Positions 36,781-49,300 of a stretch of DNA of 64,000 nucleotides are shown in pieces (positions within the stretch are counted from its first letter, which is position 1; the number at the start of each line of letters is the position of its first letter). The notes beneath the pieces were generated by a model. It had not been told where the DNA came from, made no database searches, and saw only the letters and a program-made list of their open reading frames with translations. Both the position numbers and the translations under genes were made by a program. Source of the stretch: Cercis canadensis (Eukaryota > Streptophyta > Magnoliopsida > Fabales > Fabaceae); the NCBI GenBank assembly GCA_003255065.1, contig QAOA01003708.1, forward strand, positions 375,288 through 439,287. The letters run 5' to 3'.

Positions 36781-37499
36781 ATACATAGATCATGCCTGTT
36801 GTTAGGCGAAAGGGCATAATAAGGTAATCAATGTTAACGTTTCTTCTTTCACAAATACCAAATTGGTTCACTTTATACAAAAAAAGAAGAATACCAAACG
36901 TTTTAGGTGTGATATAATTATATAAATTCTTTTGACATAAAATTTATATAATTTTCATTCTTTGTACTTCACTTTTCTTTCCTTTTCTTAATGAAAGTTT
37001 TCTTTCATTAAGCGGATAAGCTATCTGCATATAGAGCATCACTTAGAAAAGTTGATAGGTCCTCAATCTATACCAATTTCTCTCAAATAAAAATTGGTCA
37101 TTTAGCTAATATGTGGGCAACGAAATATCCTTCACCATGAATAAACATAAAAAGAGCAATCCCTCGAAAACTACTAGAAGCTTTCTTTAGATCTTTTTTT
37201 GGAATTTGGTTATGACATGTCAAGATACAATCATCAGCCAACTTAGCATCTTTATAATTCATTTAAAAAAAATTATACACATTTACATTTGTAACATTTA
37301 GAGGATTAAACATAAATATGATAATAAGGATAAATCTTAATATTTTGAGAACATTATTATTCGGTTCAAAAAGTTTGAGAAAAATACCATTTGACAAAAT
37401 TTTATTATTAGGCATTTTGACCAAACATCTTGAAATACGTATTTGACTAAAAGCATTTGCAGGAATTACATGGTTCAGAGCATATCAACGGTGCATTTT
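36781..37499. other. No gene recognised
   Basis: AT-rich DNA between the repeat copy and the second cysteine-rich exon; it would include the 3' flank of that gene. Confidence 0.5.
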
Positions 37500-37677
37500 T
37501 TAAAACTCAGCAGCGGGTGATTGGTGATACCTTAGGCATGCACAAACGTTAAAAAGAGTGCAGATAGGCGTCCCTTGTAAGCATCTCATTTCTTTATCAC
37601 AATCCATGTCATTCTTGCATTTATTAAGAGCATCTGTCACACTTTATTTTGCTCCTCTGCTCTGGGAAATGAAGCGT
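37500..37677 (-). pseudogene. Second six-cysteine secreted-peptide exon
   Basis: Minus-strand exon with a strong acceptor (T-run and TTTCAG ending at 37678) and a stop at 37502-37500. The 3' two thirds code for NKCKNDMDCDKEMRC, then TPICTLFNVCACL and a short tail. Spacing is C-x5-C-x5-C-x6-C-x5-C-x-C, close to the gene at 34178-35996. All three frames from that acceptor close before the first Cys, so either the copy has shifted near 37640 or a second acceptor (GTGACAG, near 37634) is used. Its first 35 bases match the exon at 38804-38890, which points to a local duplication. A TRIM lies 92 bp upstream, in the intron or promoter. Function not known beyond the cysteine pattern. Confidence 0.55.
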
Positions 37678-37768
37678 CTGAAAAAAAAGAATGAAATTTA
37701 AATTCAATTTGATTAGGAAACAAAGAGTATGTGAGTGTGTAGAATTTCTCACAGAGAAACACACTTCT

Positions 37769-38500
37769 TGTTAGGGAGAACTCGGTGTGTGCGCCCACAA
37801 TAGTGTGTGACATAGCATACTTGAATTAACACAAATTTGACCCAAAAGCTTAAGCTCGTGAATCTTGGGCTAATCCAAGTATTATATACCACACTCCTTA
37901 TTCTTTTCTACCCAATGTGAGACTTTTTTACTTCATATTATTAACACCTATACCACTCACATGTGTATTCTTAACAATCTCCTCCTCACATGTGAGTATC
38001 CACAACTCCCCCTCAATGGGGGGCCTGTCACATGCTTCATTCAAGAAATACCTATCTCCACTCTACTCATATGTGGTTATCTACGAGAACACCACCAAAT
38101 AAGAGGCCTTGTGCTTCTCTTCCATGGGAACCCATTCCACATCCATGGAGACCATTCCGCAACCTGAGAAAACCTAAGGAGGCCCATTTGCACTCTTACT
38201 CTATGGGGGCACATTCCCGTTCCTCTCCGCTGCACTGTAAGAACATGAAGTCACGTTTCACCCAAGTTGACCATGCGCTCTGATACTAGTTGTTAGGGAG
38301 AACCCATTGTGTGGGCCTGCAAGAGTGTGTGGCATAGCATACTTGAATTAGCACCAACTTGACCCAAAAAAGCTTAGGCTCATGAGTCTTAGGCCAATTC
38401 GAGTATTATATACCACACTCCATCATCTTTTCTATTCAATGTGGGACTTCTTTACTTCATATTATTAACACTGACACCACTCACATATGCATTCTTAACA
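37769..38500 (-). mobile_element. TRIM (miniature LTR retrotransposon)
   Basis: Two LTRs, 37769-37976 (208 bp) and 38291-38500 (210 bp), both TGTTAGGGAGAAC to TTCTTAACA, flank an internal part of 314 bp without coding capacity. A PBS-like GCTCTGATACTA (38277-38288, one mismatch to the initiator-Met site) stands next to the right LTR, and a purine tract (minus-strand GTGAGGAGGAGAT) next to the left one, so it is minus-oriented. The flanks CTTCT and CTTGC match in only 3 of 5 bases. Confidence 0.85.
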
Positions 38501-38803
38501 CTTGCAAGGACCAAATAGCCTATGGTTCAGTGATGTTAAAGTCATCTTTTGGGCTTAAAAGTTCCATTTCAAACTCAAAGTCATAGTAAAAAATACCAAA
38601 AAAAAAAAAATACTTCCAAGGGGGACAACCTAATATTTGAGGATTAAGTATATCATAGAATGAAGAAGAAAATTAAGGTTAGAGGTAAATACCAGAATGT
38701 GCCAACAAGGGAAGTTGAATGAAATGTAGCTATTGATATATTTTCAAAACAAGTTGCCTCACATAAAACACACACATGCAAACACAGAAAAGTAGATGAG
38801 TAC
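38501..38803. other. No gene recognised
   Basis: AT-rich; probably intron of the minus-strand peptide gene remnant at 38804-39003. Confidence 0.4.
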
Positions 38804-39003
38804 CATGAGATGTTGTGACTTCTACAGTGGGTGATGAACCAGCACCCATTCTTCTTGCCTTTGCTCCCTCTACTCTTGGGAATGAAGGGACTGAAAAATC
38901 AAACAAAACTTCAATTTAATCAGTACATAAGAGGAATTAAATGTGGAGATTCAAACACAAACCAACACACCACCAAGAGGATAACACAATATTTGAGCAC
39001 CAT
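38804..39003 (-). pseudogene. Third secreted-peptide gene remnant (signal-peptide exon and second exon)
   Basis: ATG at 39003 (minus) opens MVLKYCVILLVVCWFVFES, a typical secretory signal. Then, after a T-rich tract and TTTTTCAG, an exon starts at 38890 and runs to a donor ATG/GTACTC at 38804. The start of this exon (CCTTCATTCCCAAGAG) matches the start of the exon at 37677 (GCTTCATTTCCCAGAG), so the two genes are duplicates. The intron would be only about 66 bp if the donor lies at GTTTGAATC. No six-cysteine exon follows nearby. Family unknown. Confidence 0.45.
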
Positions 39004-39339
39004 TGAAAACCAAATTTTATCTCCAGGTATGTATTTTCAGATAAACAAGAAAAAAAATACTTACACATGTATATGATAAGGAATCTGATAGTAAATTAGA
39101 TTCCCAACAACATATTAGAACAAACAAATAAGTTTGTTAGGTTTTTCCTTTTTAATTATATAGTTGTTATTTTATCTGTTCAAACCTTTGTAAAGTTGTT
39201 ACACCATAAAACATCTTGTAACTATATATACTGATAATAATGCAATATACAAAATACTTTTTGCCTTCATATCCTACACGATTTCTATTTTTCCAACATT
39301 GTATCAGAGCTTGTCGCTTAACAACTCATTTTTTTCGGC

Positions 39340-42300
39340 TCTCAAGGCTTGTCACAACTGATTCTACTCATCCTTCCTCTCTTCTTGTTACTCCTTCAGT
39401 TACTTTTCCTTCTACAGCCTTAATCTCTTTCACTGCAGGCCATCTTCCACTTAAACTCAACCATCATAATTGCACTGCTTGGCGCTAGGGGTGTAATCGG
39501 TCCGGTTTGGTTCGGTTTTCACCCTAAACCGACCAAAACCGGTTCGGTTTTTTGGAATTTTTTGAGAAAAACCGAGTCGAACCGAACTGGTTCGGTTCGG
39601 TCCGATTTTCTCGGTTTTTTCAGTTTTGCCTGCTGCTCTAGCTTGGAAACATTCAAGCATCTATGAACAAGAACCTTCTGCCTAGATTCAAACCACTTTT
39701 GCAAGAAGGAGAGTACTATTTCATGGAAAACTTTAAAATAGCAGAAAATAAATAGAAATGAAGTTCTCAACATAAATTCTTGCTCTATTTTCAACAAACA
39801 ATTGTCATAGAACATTGTCAAGCATTAAATATACCCAGGTGGAATTGGGTTCCTTTACAAACCAGTATAACAACATAACAGCCAAATATCAGACATCCCA
39901 ATGTTCAATGACCAACAAAACAATTGCTAGATACTTGCAAGTTTGCAACAAAAATTTTCAAACTCATCAAACAGGAAAATCAGTAAATCAGCCAAAAAAA
40001 CAATAGAAATACAAGCACAGAAAATCCAATCAGTAGCAACTCCAATCCCAATCCAATTCCTAATTTGCTACTGCAAAAACCAAGAAAGAGTTTGTGAACT
40101 TAACATGCCATTTCAAGTAATACCTTAATGTTAGACACAGGCTTGATTCACAATCATTAAGAATCATGAACACAAGATGTCAAGAAAAAAAAATCATTCA
40201 AAATAATCTGCATGTTATAAAACTTAAAGCAGCATAAGTAAAATATTCAAAACAAAGAGGGCCGCACAAGTTTCAATTTATTTCTATTATTTCCACTATT
40301 CTGGGTTACATTGATCCTACCTAAATATAATGACAGCTTGTTCAATAAAATGACATGAGCAATAGAGAGACAGAACAAACTACAGTCACATAAATTTAAA
40401 AGAATGAAAGCAATTGAACAGCTAGGAGATAAAATATAAGTATTGCCAACAAGTGGCACCAAAAGTTTCACAACACTTGACTCCTCATTATTATATTCCA
40501 AAATACTCTCTACTCGTTATTCTACCCCTCAAATTAATTTTAATTTCTTCTGTAATCCTATTATAATTAAACAAACTCCAATTACACTTGAAAATGCAAC
40601 CAATGTATCAAACTTGTCACACATTGAAGCTCTTCACTAGTTATAAAGAGAAAACGCAAAAAATATTTGTGTGGTAAAATCCCTTCTTTACAAATTAAGC
40701 AGCATATATAGTGCACATGCAGTTATGAGGTAGATGCAGGAAAATCTTAGGAAGTAAACACCAGCATAATTAATTTAATAGTAACACTATACACTGGGGT
40801 TACGGTCAATGAATGTTGGCCTAGCTTGCATTGCAGCATTATAACATTGCAGGGTATGATTAATTGGGACAAATCAGATCAGATGGTCACGTGCTTCATG
40901 ATATTTCATCTATACCAATCAAATGAGCTATGTCTCGATTACCCATCACCAATATCTAGGTCAGTGACAGTAATAAACCTAAAAATGGGAGAATGTAACC
41001 TAAAGCTCCATCAAGCTTTTCCAGTGACAGAAGTAGTTGATTTCATCTTCATGCTTACTTGCTTTTTAAACTTATACAGACTAATCATCTACTATAGCCG
41101 TTTCCTAGACGGCCAATAAGAAGCTAAGAAAGGAAAATAAATCTCTACTAGGATTCTTTATGTAATCTAAAGGCCAAGAGAAGTGATAAAATTTATACAG
41201 TAACCTGCAATTCATTAGCAATAAGATAATAACCCTAACATTTTAGCTAATAGTCTGGGGACAATGATGGAATACCAATGTGCAAAACCGTACATGAGTC
41301 AAGATGGAAAAACAAATAGACTCTTGGTTCTAAGAATGAAATGTTATTGAAAAGAAACAGAAATGATAAAAGCAGAAGGTTTCTGTGAAGGTGACATACA
41401 TTTTCCGTCAACTAAAACCTCAAATCAGCATTCCAAAATACATTCTCCACAAAGTACCTATTCAGTCAGGAATTATCTTCTTAAGGTTACTTCTTAAAAC
41501 AAGATAGCATGGGTGAACAAATAGCATAAACAGAAACAGTCAAGCATGGGTGAAGTGAACATTAAAAAAAATAGTCAAGCATGGGTGAACAGAGAGCATA
41601 AACAAAAATAGAGCAAGAGAGCATAAACACATAAATTTTAGGGAGAAAGGGAGAAACATAACTCACCAAGTCACCAGAGAGCAGAGAGCAAGACAGCGAT
41701 GGTGAATAGAGAGATAAAGACCGAGAGAAGAGAGGAGACTGTTGTTCAGTAAATGACTTACGGATTTCAGCAAGGGATTTGAGAAGAGAATGAAGGAGAG
41801 TTAGACGATGGAGGAGATTGCTAAGGAGAGAAAGGGATTTGAGTGGGAGGGAGAGTCAGAGAACGAGAAAGAGTTAGGGATTTCATGATTTCTGAAGTGA
41901 GGGTGAGGGAGTTGAAGAAGTTAGGGATTTCAGGATATAAGCCCTCCCCTACATTATCAAAACGACGTAGTTTTGCTATACTCGGTTCGGTTTATTACCG
42001 ATTTTTCTTCATTGAAATCGAAAACCTAACCGGTTACATCGGTTTTCCAGAAATACAAACTGAAAACTAGACCACATCTTCCAGTTCGGTTCGGTTCGAC
42101 CCCGGTTCGGTTTGGTCCGGTCGGTTTGGTCGGTTTTCTCGGTTTGGCTTACACCCCTACTTGGCGCACTCAAACAGATGCTCTATTTAATGGCCATGAT
42201 CTCATCTCCTTCCTCACAAGTGTCAAGCCATGGCCTGCTGCTACTATCCTTCGTGATGGTGCATCTATTTCTAACCCTAATCATATACAAAGGACTTGGC

Positions 42301-44330
42301 AAGATCAGCTCTTGCTTCATACTTTAACTGCTGCTGCTATGGAATCGGACATTATCAAATTAATTGGGAAACCGTGCACCTCAAAGGTTGCATGGGATTA
42401 GTTGGAAACCATGTTTGCCAACCAATCCATTTCTCGGCTGATGTCTCTCAAAGAGACCCTCTCTACTACTACAAAAGGTTCACTAATAGTCTTCGAATAC
42501 CTTCAATTCATAAAAAATACTGCTGATGAAATTGCCCTTGTTTCCATTCCTTTGGGGGATTTGGAGTTGGTTATCCATGTTCTCAATGGTTTGGGTACTG
42601 ATTATCATGAGATTACTACTGCAATCAAAGCGAGGGACAACCCCATTTCTTTTCCTGAACTCCAAGATAAGCTGCTTGACTATGAGTGTTATCTAAAACA
42701 CATTGAAACAACCAAACCCGACACACCTCTAACAGCCAATGTTGTCACCTGCAAGAAGAAACCATCTTACACCTCTCACCACAACAGTCAGTCCTATCCC
42801 TCCTCAAACCTGGGCTCCTCTTCATCCTCACCCAATGCCACTCTCACTTGTCAGTTGTGCAACAAAACTAGACACCTTGCCTTCTCTGTTATAAGTTCTT
42901 TCCCCATCTCCATCCAAAAATATCTCCTGTTGCCAATTTTACAACTGTTGAACCCCTCCTTAACCCCAACCCTTGGCACCTTAAAACTCGTGCTTCCCAT
43001 CATGTAAAAAATGACTCCACTCTCGCCTCCAAACAACCATATAATGGGCAAGACAAAATGTTGGTTGGTAATGGTGAAGGTTTGCAAATAACCCATACTG
43101 GCTCTACCTCTCTCTTATCCTTCTGCTTCTTTTAAATTATCAAACATGTTTTGTGTTCCTTCCATGAAGCACAATCTTATCTTTGTTTCTCAGTTTTGTC
43201 AAAATAATCATGTCTTTGTTGAATTATCACCATCTTCCTATTCTGTGAAGAATTTGACTGCAGGGGCTGATAAGCACAATACATATCCCCTTCCGGTTCA
43301 AGCTTGTCATTCATCTTTCTCTCCTCTTGGTCTTGCTACTCACAAATCCAATTCGTCACTCTCTTGGCATCACATGCTAGGCCATCCTCATTCCAAAATT
43401 CTTCGTCATCTTGCTAAAAACCAGCATCTTCCAGTCAAGCTTGAAGACTTGCATTGTGTTTCTTGTTCCTATAATAAAAGCCACAGGCTTCTGTTTCATG
43501 TCTTTAGCCTTAAGAGTTTTAGGCCTTTAGAAATTTTATTTGCTGATGCTTGGGGATCTTCCCCTGTAATTTCCTTTGATCAATTCAAGTACTACGTTGT
43601 TTTTGTTGATCACTTCATCAAGTACTGTTGGTTTTATCCTCTCAATAATAAATCCGATATGTTTAGCATATTTGTTACCTTGAAAGCTTTAGCTGAAAAT
43701 TTTTTTAATACTTCTATTCTTCCTCTTTATTCGGATAATGGTGGAAAATTTCTTAAATTAAAATCCTTCCTTGCCACACATGGCATTTCAACGTTTACAA
43801 GTCCTTACACACCTCAACAAAAAGAAAACACAAACACCTTGTGGAAACAGGACTCCCATTACTTCATCATGCGTCTCTTTCTTCTATTTTTTGGCCCTAT
43901 GCTTTCCAAACAGCTAACTACTTAGTCAACTGTATGCTTACCCTTGTCCTTGATATGCAATCCCCGTATCAAATCTTATTCAACCAACCACCTAAGTACA
44001 AGAATTTAAAATGCTTTGGTTGTTTATGCTATCCTTGGCTTAGACCTTATGCCTCTAACAAACTCTCCTCCCGCTCCCAACCTTGCATCTTTCTAGGCTA
44101 TTCAACCACTCAACATGCTTACATATGTTTTGACTATGTCAACAAAAAAATAGTCATCTGAAGACATGTTAAATTCATTGAAGATATTTATCCTTTTTCC
44201 ACATTGTCTTCACCGAACTCTATCTCCTCTTCTATTTCTTTGGATAATATCCCAATTTCTTATTATCAACTTCCCTTGCCTCACTTAACCACATCCTCAT
44301 CTCCTAGTCCCTTAAATAAACAAATTTAGG
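39340..44330 (+). pseudogene. Copia F gag-protease-integrase, broken
   Basis: Gag begins before the hAT element (HLPLKLNHHNCTAW, 39445-39485) and resumes at 42168 (DALFNGHDLISFL, WQDQLLLHTLTAA), with a TAG at 42399-42401. The zinc knuckle CQLCNKTRHLAF near 42850 has lost the last Cys. No clear protease. Pre-integrase (WHHMLGHPHSKIL, CVSCSYNKSH) and integrase core (FADAWG, FVDHFIKYCW, SDNGGKF, TPQQKENTN) lie at 43146-43925, then shift to another frame (43841-44161: YLVNCMLT, FLGYSTTQHAY). Sequence ends in the integrase tail. Not functional. Confidence 0.8.
39486..42159. mobile_element. hAT-type DNA transposon, non-autonomous, TSD CTTGGCGC
   Basis: Terminal inverted repeats TAGGGGTGTAA (39486) and TTACACCCCTA (42159) and a perfect 8-bp duplication CTTGGCGC (39478-39485, 42160-42167) mark an hAT insertion. 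Both subterminal 150-bp zones are dense in CGGTT / AACCG units. The 2.7-kb interior is AT-rich, has only short ORFs and no hAT transposase (no dimerisation domain text), so it depends on a helper. It sits within the gag of copia F. Confidence 0.93.
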
Positions 44331-44957
44331 TGAATAACTCAATTCGTTGTTTATTGATCTGATATGAATACACATATATATATATATATACACAACAAGC
44401 TTGGAGGCCAAGATAACTATCACCTACATATAGGTTCAAATATCTCCTACTAGTCTTCTAGGTCAATTATCTTCTATGCTAGTATCAATCCCGATAATGA
44501 AGGGATGATGATTACAAGGATATTCTGCTATCAATATCATTGCCGATAATAAAGGGATTATGGTTACAAGGATATTCATGCATATTATTATATTATTATT
44601 TCATATTACCCCCCCCCCCCCCCCCCCNATACACATATATATATATATATACACAACAAGCTTGGAGGCCAAGATAACTATCACCTACATATAGGTTCAA
44701 ATATCTCCTACTAGTCTTCTAGGTCAATTATCTTCTATGCTAGTATCAATCCCGATAATGAAGGGATGATGATTACAAGGATATTCTGTTATCAATATCA
44801 TTGCCGATAATAAAGGGATTATGGTTACAAGGATATTCATGCATATTATTATATTATTATTTCATATTACCCCCCCCCCCCCCCCNCCCCCTTCAAGGTG
44901 GTGCATGAAAATTCCGAATGCCCATCTTGCCAAGTAAGGAATGAAATTGTTTGTGGC
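44331..44957 (-). mobile_element. Copia element G: 3' LTR and 3' end only
   Basis: A minus-oriented LTR (44331-44603, TGAATAACTC to TTATTTCA) is followed by a C homopolymer (the polypurine tract on the minus strand) and about 65 bp like the end of copia RNase H. The LTR is present twice because of the N at 44628. It holds an AT microsatellite (44372-44391). The rest of G is missing. Confidence 0.65.
44368..44885. repeat. Unmerged assembly overlap around N44628
   Basis: 44368-44627 and 44629-44885 are near-identical copies, each ending in a C homopolymer; another N at 44886 lies in the same homopolymer. Confidence 0.85.
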
Positions 44958-45980
44958 TGATAACACATTATTTTACACTATTTGTTTCCCTTATACTTAG
45001 TCTTTTAGTGTATGTTTCTAGTGATTTCTATGGCCTTTAGACATGTTTTGTAGATTTGGACTTGTTGGTGCTTATAGATTTTAATTGCTTAACTGCTGAA
45101 TTCTGGCACTGCTTATGTTTTTCATTATATCTTTGGCTACAGATGTCCGATTTATGTGATTCCAGTTTCGTTGGAAAGCTAACAGAAAATTATAAATTTC
45201 ATATGAAGAGCCCATAAGCTGATTCTCACGTCTGGACAACTGAAATTCGCGTGCAAACAGTCCAGATTTTGTGCTCCGCGCGACCAGCATTGACTGATTC
45301 CTTTCCTTGGGCCTGCCTATTGGACTAGAGCATGTTTATTTGGGCCAACATCTGCTTATTGGGCCAGTACACATGACACTAGGGCTTGATCACATTTTTA
45401 GCCATTAATAATTTAGGAAACTAGGTTTATTTTGTAATTAGGAAACCTAAAGGAGGCAGCCAGCTAGTATTTATTCTCAAGTTGTTGAGGAAAATAAACC
45501 AACCAGAAGAGATACGAAATTACCTTGAGCAGCTGCTGCCTCCTATTTTCTGAGTTCAATTTTTTACTTTTGCCTTGTGTTTAAGCTTTCAATGGAAGGC
45601 TAAGTTCGTTTGTAATCAATTTAAGAGGAGCCAAACTTAATAATCTAGAGTTCCTGTGCTTCAACTGGGTTTGATTTAATCTAATTTGAATTACTATTTC
45701 TTCCCTTCTTCATGTGATTGAATGGTATTTTAATTGCATGTATGCTTTATATGAATTTAAATCGGTTGATTAGATTCATAACAGTAATCAGATTGATAAT
45801 CATAATTTAAAGGTCTTTAATATATGGTTAACTTGGATAATTCGGTTATTAAATTAATCTGGACTTAGTGATATAGAGCGGTTGCCTAGAGTCTTAATTC
45901 CATGATTAATTGAATCCTGATTGGTAAATCAGTAAGAATTCTAAGTGTTACTGTGATCCAAAACTTCTAGGAGATAGAAC
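44958..45980 (+). repeat. Tat/Athila-like LTR, plus orientation, truncated
   Basis: Starts TGATAACACATTATTTTACAC and contains the GTTGGAAAGCTAAC and GGGCC-rich blocks known from the LTRs at 43-1499 and 59699-61126, here on the plus strand. No PBS is found at its right end; the limit is approximate. Confidence 0.55.
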
Positions 45981-46329
45981 TTTAGTAGGAAAATAAGAGT
46001 CGTTACTTCTCTTTAGAAGTTGACTTCTTAATATGAGAGGAAATTATAAAATATTGGAGAAAAAGAAAAGATAGAAAGAAGGAAATTGTTTTTCCCCTTT
46101 CCTTCCTTTCATTCATTCAACTATTCCGATTTATATACAAAGATGATTTCTTAAAATAGAAACTAAAAATAAAAAGTGAATTTAAACCATAAATGATAAA
46201 TCGTTTAAATTCTTTAACTCATATTAACCGTTAACTTTGAATGGTTTCAAATCGTCAATTTTGAACCTCAAAGTATGGAGGATTATTATCATATTATCTT
46301 ACGTAGGATCCACCTGGATCATGGCTCCC
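45981..46329. other. No gene recognised
   Basis: AT-rich spacer after the truncated LTR; the 3' LTR of gypsy E is expected here but is absent. Confidence 0.5.
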
Positions 46330-49300
46330 CCATTTAGGAACCTTGAGCTCCTGTTCAAGTTATGTAGAGATGAGGAAACTCTGTAATTGCCTTGACCCGC
46401 ATGTACCACTTAGACTTGCTGGGAAGTTGACCTTTTTTGCCTATGCGAAAATACTCATACTTTCCATGTCTGGTTTCACGAACCTTTTGCTCTAATATAC
46501 AGTCCTCCTCTAATGGATCTTCTCGCTCCATCTTCAAGTCATCAACGGAAGGAAGACAGACTTCCTCATTAGGCTCATCATCCAATAGAGATGGTTCAAA
46601 GAGCTTCAAATTCTCGGCATTAATGACCGAGTACATATGCATGTATGGTGGTAAATCGAGCTGGAAGGCGTTGTCACCAATTTGTTTAATGATCGTGAAC
46701 GGCCTATATCAGATAGGTTTAAGCTTCTTGCCTTCTCCAGTTAATAGTTCTTTCCCAAGGTGTAACCAGACTAAATCACCTTCTTTAAAGGTACATGGTA
46801 CACGGTGCTTGTCATGACGAGCTTTATATCTTTGTTGAGACCGTTGTAGTTGTGCTTCCACTTCTGAGTGAATCTTTTTAACTCGTTCGAGAAACTTCTG
46901 TGCTCGAACATGTACTTCTTCTTCTTTTCCACGTAATGGTTTCTCACTTGTAGTGAATGTCATATCAAAAGGACTTTGAGGTAGATAACCCAAACAAACC
47001 TCGAATGGAGACTTCAGTGTGGAGCCATGAATTGCTTGATTAAAAGAAAATTGTAAGAAAGGGAGACTTTCATCCCAAGTTTTTGGATGCATGGAATTAT
47101 AACCCCTTAATAAATGCACCATAGTCCGGTTAACGACCTCTGTTTGTCCATCAGTCTGTGGATGAAAAGAAGTGCTTCTTTTTAACCTGGTATCCATCAT
47201 TTCCCATAAAGACCTACAGAAGTGCCCTAAAAATCGACTATCTCTATCAGATATAATCGATGTTGGCAGGCCAAAATATTTCCAAACATGTTGGAAAAAT
47301 AACTTAGCTGCTCCTTCTCCTGTAATAGTCTTCTTGCATGGAATGAGGATCACCATCTTGCTGAATCGATCTACTACAACAAATAAGTAATCTAATCCAG
47401 ACTTAGTCTTAGGTAATCCACCAAGAAAATCCATTGAAATACTCTCCCAAGGTTGGCTAGGTACTGGTAAAGGAAGATACAGTCTTATCTTCCTATTAGA
47501 AGGCTTTGATATGTTGCACAAAACACAACCTCGAATGTATCTTAATAGATCGAGATGCATCTTTGGCCAATAGACATAACGACGAAGATTCAATAAAGTC
47601 TTCTCTACTCCAAAATGTCCTACTACTTTGGAAGTATGAGCTTCTCGAATCCATTGCAATCTATCGTTGTCTTCTGGTATGCATAACTGTGCTCCTTTGT
47701 ACATNCTATCTTCCTATTAGAAGGCTTTGATATGTTGCACAAAACACAACCTCGAATGTATCTTAATACATCGAGATGCATCTTTGGCCAATAGACATAA
47801 CAACGAAGATTCAATAAAGTCTTCTCTACTCCAAAATGTCCTACTACTTTGGAAGTATGAGCTTCTCAAATCCATTGCAATCTATCGTTGTCTTCTGGTA
47901 TGCATAACTGTGCTCCTTTGTACATCAGTCCATCTTTCAGTTGAAACTCACTAATCTTTCCTTGTTGCAGCTTTCTGTAAGCTAAGCTAAAATCTGCATT
48001 TGTCTCATATCCTTTTGCGTACTCTGAAGGAACTATAGGTTGGATCTGCATAGCCACCAATAATGCTGAACTTACTGGTGTGGGAGGTCGAGACAACATA
48101 TCTGCCAATTTATTAGTTGCTCCCTTCTTATACTTGATCACAATAGTGAATTGTTGTAGGTAAGACATCCACTTCATATGCCGAGCTTGCTGTAACTTAG
48201 ATTGTGTAGTTAGATACTGAAGAGGCTTATGGTCTGAGTGAACCACAACTTCTTTTCCTAACAAGTAAGCTCTCCAATGTTTTACTGCTTGATGCAATGA
48301 ATAAAGCTCCTTGTCGTAAGTTGGATAGTTTAATACCGGTCCACTAAACATCTCAGAATGGTATGCAATTGGTTTACCATCCTGAAATAATATGGCTCCC
48401 ATTGCGTAGTTAGATGCATCTGCTTCAACTTCAAATGCTTTCTGCAGATTTGGCAATGCTAATACTGGGGCCTCGGTGATCTTTCGTTTCAACAACTGAA
48501 AAGATTCATCATGTTTCTTTAACCATTCAAACTTTTGATTGGCCTTTGTAAGAGAATGTAATGGTGCCGCAAATTGAGAGAAATGTCGAATAAACTTTCT
48601 CAAATATTGGCATGCACCTATGAAGCTTCGAACTTCGGTCACTGAACGAGGTGTGGGCCATTGAGTGATAACTTGTACTTTCTCCGGATCCACTTTGAGC
48701 TTTCCATCTCCAACAATGAATTCCAAGTACACAAGCTGTTGCTTCCCAAATTCACACTTCTTTCCATTCAACCGTAACTTGTTTGTTCGTAGAACGTCCA
48801 AAACTTGAGCAATATGCTGAAGATGGTCCTCCCATGTGACACTAAATATCAATATGTCATCCAAATAGACAATGACAAAATGGTCAATGAAAGGGCGGAG
48901 CACTTCATTCATCAATCGCATGAAGGTAGCTGGAGCGTTGCATAATCCGAATGGCATAACTAACCATTCGAAGAGTCCCTGCTTCGTCTTGAATGCAGTC
49001 TTCCAAGTGTCTTTTTCATGGATGCGTACTTGGTGATAACTAGATTTGAGATCTAGTTTGGTGAAGTAACGAGCACCATGCAGTTGATCTAAAAGATCAT
49101 CAATCCTTGGTAACGAATACCGATTCTTGATAGTAATCTTATTAAGTGCTCTATAATCAATGCACATACGCCATCCGCTATCTTTCTTGGGCACAAGTAA
49201 CACCGGTGAACCACAGGGTGAGCAGTTGGGCTTGATAACTCCTTGTTCAAGAAGCTCTTGTATTTGCTTCTTGATCTCCTCACTCTCCGTCAAAGATGTG

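Larger units (their letters stand above)
39113..44330 (+). mobile_element. Ty1/copia element F, 3'-truncated, with nested hAT
   Basis: A 5' LTR of about 186 bp (39113-39298, ending TTCCAACA) is followed directly by the PBS TTGTATCAGAGC (39299-39310). Gag and integrase follow on the plus strand, and the element stops in the integrase tail at 44330, where copia G begins. RT, RNase H and the 3' LTR are missing. Confidence 0.85.

Noticed and set aside
44372..44391. AT microsatellite as a functional site
   Set aside because: Simple (TA)n inside a copia LTR, doubled only by the assembly overlap.
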